From positions 1 to 18,732 of the forward strand of contig JALNWC010000011.1 in assembly GCA_023231075.1 (NCBI GenBank): a stretch of DNA of 18,732 nt, in the 5' to 3' direction. The position numbers and the translations under genes were made by a program. This stretch comes from Rhodoferax sp. (lineage in GTDB: Bacteria; Pseudomonadota; Gammaproteobacteria; Burkholderiales; Burkholderiaceae_C). Shown here piece by piece: positions 13,416 through 18,732 of the stretch; the first letter of the stretch is position 1; each line of letters opens with the position of its first letter. The notes beneath the pieces are model-generated. The model saw only the letters and a list, made by a program, of their open reading frames with translations. It did not search any database and was not told the DNA's origin.

Positions 13416-13735
13416 CGTTCGTTGTCACCGAGTCCTGCATCAGCTGCAAATATACCGACTGTGTCGATGTCTGCCCGGTGGATGCCTTTCGTGAGGGCCC
13501 CAACTTCCTGGCCATTGATCCGCACGAGTGCATTGACTGCGCGGTCTGTGTGCCAGAGTGCCCGGTCAACGCCATCTTTGCCGAAGAGGATGTACCCGCC
13601 GACCAGCAGGACTTCATCGCATTGAATGCAGAACTCGCGCCAAAGTGGAAAACCATCACCCGAACCAAGGCGGCTCTTCCTGACGCTGACAAATGGGCGT
13701 CCGTGACGGCCAAACGGACTGAGCTCAAGCGTTGA
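13412..13735 (+). CDS. fdxA: 7Fe ferredoxin FdxA ([3Fe-4S][4Fe-4S])
   Basis: A 107-residue soluble electron carrier. Cysteines 9, 12, 17 and 21 (CISCKYTDCVDVCP) and 40, 43, 46 and 50 (CIDCAVCVPECP) match the FdxA / Azotobacter ferredoxin I pattern: Cys9, 17 and 50 hold the 3Fe cluster, Cys21, 40, 43 and 46 the 4Fe cluster, and Cys12 is the extra cysteine. The long acidic and basic C-terminal tail is typical of the family. AAGGAG lies 7 bases before the ATG. Its place in an operon with a P450 makes it a candidate redox partner, though FdxA also serves other roles. Transcription is probably under the NsrR-type operator upstream of DUF2249. Confidence 0.95.
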   Translation: MTFVVTESCISCKYTDCVDVCPVDAFREGPNFLAIDPHECIDCAVCVPECPVNAIFAEEDVPADQQDFIALNAELAPKWKTITRTKAALPDADKWASVTAKRTELKR

Positions 13736-13893
13736 TGCACCGTAAGCTATCGCTGCAACAACACTTATCCAAAACGGTCGTGCGTGGCGGGCATCGCGTT
13801 CCATTCATGACGACGCACGCCAATGCCGATTGGCAGGACAAGTCCCGGCAAGTTTCAATCCCCCTTTTTTCTGGCGAATACATCACGTTATGA
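13735..13893 (+). CDS. 52-residue ORF after fdxA, doubtful
   Basis: ATG at 13735 shares its A with the fdxA stop (TGATG), and the frame runs 52 codons to TGA at 13893. The product is basic, without membrane segment, cysteine or known motif. Third-position GC looks lower and less regular than in neighbouring genes, which argues against coding. It occupies most of the 211-bp gap before the phosphoesterase gene. I see no terminator in that gap, only a TATGAT that could be a -10, without a good -35. Confidence 0.2.
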   Translation: MHRKLSLQQHLSKTVVRGGHRVPFMTTHANADWQDKSRQVSIPLFSGEYITL

Positions 13894-13946
13894 TGCACAT
13901 GGGTAAACTGGGCGACATTCAGCCAGGTCTGTTATCCGGCTGACTG

Positions 13947-14747
13947 ATGTCCCTTATGAAACTCAATATTCTGTCTGACCTGCATCTCAGTTGCGGCGCG
14001 TTGGAGATGCCCCGTAATGACGCCGATATCGTAATTCTGGCAGGTGACATCGCCCGCCCGAAGGAGGCGGTTTCCTGGGCCTCGGGATTCGCCAAGCCAG
14101 TGCTTTACGTTGCCGGGAACCACGAGTTCTACGGTGGCAGCATCGTGGGGACCTTGGATGAGCTCAAAAAACTGTGTGCCGGAACGAATATTCACATACT
14201 CGACAATGATCAAGTCATTGTCGAAGGGGTGCGCTTTCTGGGGACCACGCTGTGGACTGATTTCATGCTTTGGACGGATGGCGAGCAACGTACGCTGGCA
14301 ATGCTGGAAGCGCAACGTTTCATGCGTGATTTCAGCATAATCCATGTGGACGAGCCCGTGCCAAGACTGTTCACGCCCGATGATGCCGTCGCCCTGTGTC
14401 GCGCTGACGCACAGTGGCTTGAAAGCCGCCTGGCCGAGCCCCATGCGGGGCCGACGGTCGTCATCACGCACCATGCGCCATCGCGCCAGAGTATTCATTC
14501 GCGGTTTGCCGGTTCACCGCTCAATGGCTGCTTTGTTTCCGATCTGCAGCATCTTGTTGACGGTCAGCGCGTGCAGTTGTGGGTGCACGGTCATACGCAT
14601 GACAGTTTTGATTACATGCTCCACGGTACGCGGGTGGTGTGCAATCCGCGGGGTTATGCGAAAGACGGGGTGAATGAAAACCCCTTGTTTGACAGCAATT
14701 TTGTGGTTCAAATTGGACCTTCAACGCAAGGTGCAGCGCAGGAGTAA
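13947..14747 (+). CDS. calcineurin-like metallophosphoesterase
   Basis: A 266-residue cytoplasmic hydrolase of the calcineurin-like phosphoesterase superfamily. The dinuclear metal-binding motifs are complete: Asp11-x-His13 (SDLHLS), Gly33-Asp34 (AGDIA), Gly57-Asn58-His59-Glu60, a His pair in VITHHAPS and the final GHTH in VHGHTHDS. The substrate (nucleotide, phosphodiester or phosphoprotein) cannot be told. An in-frame ATG at 13956 (MKLNILSDLHLS) is an equally good start; neither has a strong ribosome site. It follows fdxA by 211 bp and precedes the 103-residue protein by 3 bp, which makes it the first gene of the tightly coupled distal half of the operon. Confidence 0.9.
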   Translation: MSLMKLNILSDLHLSCGALEMPRNDADIVILAGDIARPKEAVSWASGFAKPVLYVAGNHEFYGGSIVGTLDELKKLCAGTNIHILDNDQVIVEGVRFLGTTLWTDFMLWTDGEQRTLAMLEAQRFMRDFSIIHVDEPVPRLFTPDDAVALCRADAQWLESRLAEPHAGPTVVITHHAPSRQSIHSRFAGSPLNGCFVSDLQHLVDGQRVQLWVHGHTHDSFDYMLHGTRVVCNPRGYAKDGVNENPLFDSNFVVQIGPSTQGAAQE

Positions 14748-14750
14748 GGT

Positions 14751-15062
14751 ATGCACAGATGGTTCTCAAAGCAACTCGGTGACGGAATTCTGGCTTACGA
14801 ATCGAAGAGTCAGATCCAGGCCCTATTCCCGCCCTTGTTCGCGGCTGCGGCGCGACCTGTGGACATGGCCGTCTTTACGCGGCATGAACTCGAAGGTCGC
14901 CTGCAATGCGAGGTGGTGGCTTATTTCTCGCCTGCAGCCGAAGTCATTGCCCGGCAGATGGACGCGCAAGCGTGTGAAAAGCCTGCCAGCGCCGAGCTTG
15001 ACTTGCTGGTCGGTGAGCCGGCTTGCTGGGCAGTTTTGTTTCCTGAAGGGCAACAGCCATGA
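14751..15062 (+). CDS. 103-residue protein of unknown function, coupled to the P450
   Basis: I do not recognise this protein. It is soluble, 103 residues long, with MHRWFSKQLGDGILAYESKS at the N-terminus, a mixed helix/strand middle (MAVFTRHELEGRLQCEVVAYFSP) and two spaced cysteines (Cys75, Cys92). No signal peptide or membrane helix is evident. AGGAG with a short spacer precedes the ATG, 3 bp after the phosphoesterase stop. Its stop overlaps the P450 start as ATGA (15059-15062), so the two are probably made in similar amounts. A partner or accessory role for the P450 is inference from position only. Confidence 0.75.
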   Translation: MHRWFSKQLGDGILAYESKSQIQALFPPLFAAAARPVDMAVFTRHELEGRLQCEVVAYFSPAAEVIARQMDAQACEKPASAELDLLVGEPACWAVLFPEGQQP

Positions 15063-16239
15063 GCCATATGCGTTCCCAGGACTGGGATCCGAAAACCGCT
15101 GCGGTGCTGCGCGATCAGCGCGCTGCCTGTGATGAGATGCGTGAGCGTTGCCCGGTCGCTTACAGCGATTTGCTGGGCTGGTCGCTCTTTCGGCACGAGG
15201 ACGTTGTTCGCGTTCTGAATGACCCCGACACGTTCAGCAGCGTGGTCTCCCGAAATCTCTCGGTTCCGAACGGCATGGATCCCCCCGAACACGGCCAATA
15301 CCGCCGCGTCATCGAGCGCTATTTCGCGCCGCAAGCCATGCAGGCGTTCGAGCCACAATGCCGCAGCATCGCAGCCGACCTGGTGCGCTCCCTGCGCGGT
15401 CGCGTGGAGCTGGAACTGATGGGTGATTTTGCCCATCCATTTGCGGTTCGGGTGCAATGCGCGTTTCTCGGTTGGCCGGCCAGCATGCACGAGCCGCTGC
15501 GATTGTGGGCGCAAAAAAACCACGCTGCCACCTTGGCCCAGGATCGGCCGGCCATGGCCGACATCGCCCACGAATTTTCGGGTTATGTCTTGGGGTTGCT
15601 GCAGCCGCGCTGCGACGCTGGTATCCAGGGCCATCAGGACGTCATCGCCAGTTTGAGCCGCCAACAGGTCAAGGGCCGACCGTTAAACGACGAAGAAATC
15701 ATCAGCATCTTGCGCAACTGGACGGTCGGTGAGATCAGCACGATCGCGGCGGCGGTCGGCGTTGTGGCCCAGTATCTGGCGGAACACACCGATTTGCAGC
15801 AACAAGTGCGCACGCAGCGAGCCCTGCTGCCCGACGCTATTGAAGAGATTTTGCGGCTGTACGGTCCGCTGCTGGCGAACCGGCGCGTGACCACCCGCGC
15901 TGTCGAGATCGGCGGGCGCACCATCGGTGCCGGGGAGCGTATTTCCCTGAACTGGGTCGCGGCCAATCGAGATGGCCGTGTCTTCACCGATCCACAGTCA
16001 TTCCGGCTGGACCGCGATGCAAGCGCCAATCTGCTGTACGGCGCGGGTATCCACGTCTGTCCCGGGGCGCCACTGGCGCGCATGGAGTTGCGGGTAGCGG
16101 CGCAAGCACTGCTTGACGCCACTACCGGTATCGACCCGATTGCACAACGCCCGCCCACCAGCGCGGTTTATCCGGCTTCGGGTTTTGCCACCTTACCCCT
16201 GCACATCACGTTTCCATCACAACCTGTCGCCCACCAGCG

Positions 16240-16243
<4 letters not shown>
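15059..16243 (+). CDS. cytochrome P450, unusual I-helix motif
   Basis: A 394-residue soluble class I-type bacterial P450 that binds heme through Cys334 in YGAGIHVCPG (the family pattern FGxGxHxCxG, with Tyr for Phe). The K-helix ExxR is Glu263-x-x-Arg266, and the C-helix H-x3-R is His78 to Arg82. The I-helix, normally A-G-x-[DE]-[TS] for oxygen activation, reads WTVGEIST (221-228); acid and alcohol residues are present but not adjacent in the normal spacing. It needs outside electrons, and FdxA upstream is the only ferredoxin in the window; no reductase is seen. Its ATG overlaps the previous stop and its own stop overlaps the TehA start. Substrate is unknown; an NO-related role is possible given the NsrR-type operator. 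Confidence 0.93.
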
Positions 16244-17364
<1,121 letters not shown>

Positions 17365-17381
17365 ACCCAGAGGCCCTTCTT

Positions 17382-18554
17382 ATGACCCACCTTCGCACCC
17401 GGGCTGTCCATGCCGGGCAGCACCCTGACCCGGGCACCGGCGCCATTGCCACGCCCATCAGCCAGACGACCGCCTTTGGCTATGGCACGCTGGAGCAGGG
17501 CGCCGCCATCTTCGCGGGCGAGGCGCCGGGCTACCGTTACAGCCGCTTTGCCAACCCCACCGTGGCGGCGCTGGAGGCCAAGATGGCCGACCTGGAAGGC
17601 GCGCAGGCGGCAGTGGCTTTTGCCAGCGGCACGGCGGCCACGTCTTCAGTGCTGCTGGGGCTGCTCAAACCGGGGGATGAAATAGCATTCCTCGGGCCGC
17701 TGTATGGCGGCACCGAGGGGCTTTTTCGCCAATTGGGTGAGCGCTTTGGCATCCGGGTTGTGGACGCCACGCAGCAGGGCCTGGCTGCCAGCCTCACACC
17801 GGCTACACGCATGGTGTGGGTGGAGACGCTGACCAATCCCAGCCTGCGCCTGCATGATCTGGCTGAAGTGGCCGCCATTGCCAAAGCGCGCGGCGTGCTC
17901 ACGGTGGCCGACAACACTTTCTGCACGCCGTGCCTGGCGCGGCCACTGGAGCATGGCATCGACCTGGCGATGCATTCCATGACCAAGTACCTGGGTGGGC
18001 ATGGTGACGCCACGGGCGGCATCGTGGCAGGCTCGGTCGCGTTGGTCGCATCGGTGCGCAAGACCGGCCTTAGCCATGTGGGTGGCAACCTGTCGCCGCA
18101 GGAGGCGTTTTTATTCCTGCGCGGCATCAAGACGCTGCCGTTGCGTATGGCGGCGCACTGCGAGGGGGCCGCGGCGGTGGCCCATTTCCTGGCGGGCCAC
18201 CCTGCGGTGCGGGTGGTGCATTACCCGGGTCTTGCCAGTCACCCGCAGCATGCGCTGGCGCGGCGCCTGTTGCAGGGCGGTTTTGGCGGCATGGTGGCTT
18301 TCGAGCTGGTGCGCAATGAGCGCTCTGCGGCTGCGACTATGCTGAACCAGCTCCAGCTATTCACCCAGGCGGTCTCATTGGGTGACGTGGACAGTCTGGC
18401 CTGCCATCCAGCGAGCACCACGCACAGCTTTGTCACGGCTGAGGCACGAGCCCAAAACGGAATTACCGAAGGGCTGATCCGGCTCAGCGTGGGCATTGAG
18501 CATCCGGACGACCTGATTGCGGACCTCGAGCATGCGTTAAGACAGGCTGCCTGA
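17382..18554 (+). CDS. PLP-dependent transsulfuration enzyme / C-S lyase
   Basis: A 390-residue enzyme of the Cys/Met-metabolism PLP family (cystathionine gamma-synthase, methionine gamma-lyase and O-acylhomoserine sulfhydrylase group). PLP forms an aldimine with Lys202 in HSMTKYLGGHGD; YSRFANPT (Tyr53, Arg55) binds the phosphate from the neighbouring subunit; Asp177 in VADNTF holds the pyridine nitrogen. In methionine gamma-lyase a Cys follows LYG; here it is Gly110 (GPLYGGT), so classical methionine gamma-lyase activity is less certain. The start at 17382 has AGAGG 8 bases upstream and gives the family N-terminus MTHLRTRAVHAG. An ATG at 17361, overlapping the TehA stop, would add seven residues and is also plausible. 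It is the last gene of the plus-strand run. Confidence 0.9.
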   Translation: MTHLRTRAVHAGQHPDPGTGAIATPISQTTAFGYGTLEQGAAIFAGEAPGYRYSRFANPTVAALEAKMADLEGAQAAVAFASGTAATSSVLLGLLKPGDEIAFLGPLYGGTEGLFRQLGERFGIRVVDATQQGLAASLTPATRMVWVETLTNPSLRLHDLAEVAAIAKARGVLTVADNTFCTPCLARPLEHGIDLAMHSMTKYLGGHGDATGGIVAGSVALVASVRKTGLSHVGGNLSPQEAFLFLRGIKTLPLRMAAHCEGAAAVAHFLAGHPAVRVVHYPGLASHPQHALARRLLQGGFGGMVAFELVRNERSAAATMLNQLQLFTQAVSLGDVDSLACHPASTTHSFVTAEARAQNGITEGLIRLSVGIEHPDDLIADLEHALRQAA

Positions 18555-18623
18555 ACGAATAACGTCGAGTAGCGTCATGGGCTAATCGATGGTGCCATTG
18601 GGGCATATCGAGCCTGGTTTATG
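18555..18623. other. short spacer between the last operon gene and IS66
   Basis: These 69 bases show no ORF and no clear terminator. The last 8 (GGTTTATG, 18616-18623) would be the target duplication next to the IS66 terminus. Confidence 0.5.
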
Positions 18624-18732
18624 GTAAGCGCTCCAGCAACCCCAGTAAATCACTGGGCTGTTTTGTGCACCAAATCTGTTATACGTAAATTCCAAGGCAG
18701 CAGGGCTTCAACCGCTTCAACGCTTTTTGCCG
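18624..18732 (-). mobile_element. IS66-family element, right terminus and start of body (continues past window)
   Basis: From 18624 the plus strand reads GTAAGCGCTCCA, two bases, then AACCCCAG, the IS66-family terminal inverted repeat, matching the terminus at bases 16-37 on the minus strand in 20 of 22 positions. The element continues beyond the window. A transposase C-terminus on the minus strand ends 26 bases inside the terminus, as expected for the end downstream of the IS66 transposase genes. Confidence 0.85.
18650..18732 (-). CDS. tnpC: IS66-family TnpC transposase, C-terminal 26 codons only
   Basis: The minus-strand frame enters from beyond the window and ends at TGA 18652-18650. It includes SVEAVEALLPWNLRI, and EALLPWN is a characteristic C-terminal motif of IS66 TnpC transposases. 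TnpC carries the DDE catalytic core, which lies outside the window. Nothing can be said about whether the rest of the gene is intact. Confidence 0.75.
   Translation of the reverse strand, partial: AKSVEAVEALLPWNLRITDLVHKTAQ

Noticed and set aside
13265..13804. 179-codon minus-strand frame opposite fdxA
   Set aside because: Antisense of the certain fdxA gene and its flanks, with no domain signal.
18616..18623. Matching target duplication proving a composite transposon
   Set aside because: The inner flanks (CTGCGGTC at 38-45 and GGTTTATG at 18616-18623) differ; the outer flanks are outside the window, so joint transposition cannot be shown.

Overview
The window is about 18.7 kb of GC-rich, tightly packed bacterial DNA. 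Gene content (a CecR/YbhGFSR-like efflux operon, a class II cytochrome c, an ECF sigma/anti-sigma/metal-sensor module, an NsrR-type operator, FdxA, TehA) points to a proteobacterium, most likely a betaproteobacterium. That assignment rests on gene types only and is tentative.

Edges. Both ends lie inside IS66-family elements. Bases 1-37 are an IS66 terminus reading leftward. Bases 18624-18732 are an IS66 terminus followed by the last 26 codons of a TnpC-type transposase on the minus strand. The two termini match at 20 of their first 22 bases and imply two copies in the same orientation, so the interior is either an IS66-flanked segment or a contig broken at a multicopy IS.

Left arm, minus strand (10261 down to 38). 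One long run of tightly spaced or overlapping genes starts at a sigma70-like promoter that carries a palindromic operator. The order is TetR regulator, TolC-like outer-membrane channel, HlyD/YbhG-like adaptor, a membrane HD-GYP c-di-GMP phosphodiesterase, two ABC ATPases (a split YbhF), two ABC-2 permeases, a cytochrome c556-like protein, a four-helix membrane protein and a class I glutamine amidotransferase. The run ends in wreckage: a frameshifted 5' fragment of an MBL-fold/beta-CASP nuclease gene, a tiny coupled ORF, and a glycoamylase-like gene cut by the left IS66. The core is a complete tripartite ABC-2 exporter; the embedded HD-GYP enzyme and the heme protein are unusual passengers.

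Middle, minus strand (12116 down to 10620). A compact ECF sigma factor / zinc-finger anti-sigma / periplasmic LTXXQ-type sensor operon has the logic of CnrH-CnrY-CnrX. Downstream of it, before the TetR gene, is a non-coding stretch with three hairpins.

Right arm, plus strand (12401 to 18554). A divergent gene run starts at a promoter whose -10 is covered by a 23-bp near-perfect NsrR (nitric-oxide sensor repressor) operator. It encodes a DUF2249 protein, an FmdE-like protein, a possible 34-residue Cys-rich peptide, the 7Fe ferredoxin FdxA, a calcineurin-like phosphoesterase, an unrecognised 103-residue protein, a cytochrome P450 with a non-standard I-helix motif, a TehA/SLAC1-family transporter and a PLP-dependent C-S lyase/transsulfuration enzyme. 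The last four are chained by 4-base ATGA overlaps. I read this as a candidate NO/nitrosative-stress operon of unusual composition, and it is the most interesting part of the window. The NsrR site and the couplings are seen in the sequence; the shared function is inference.
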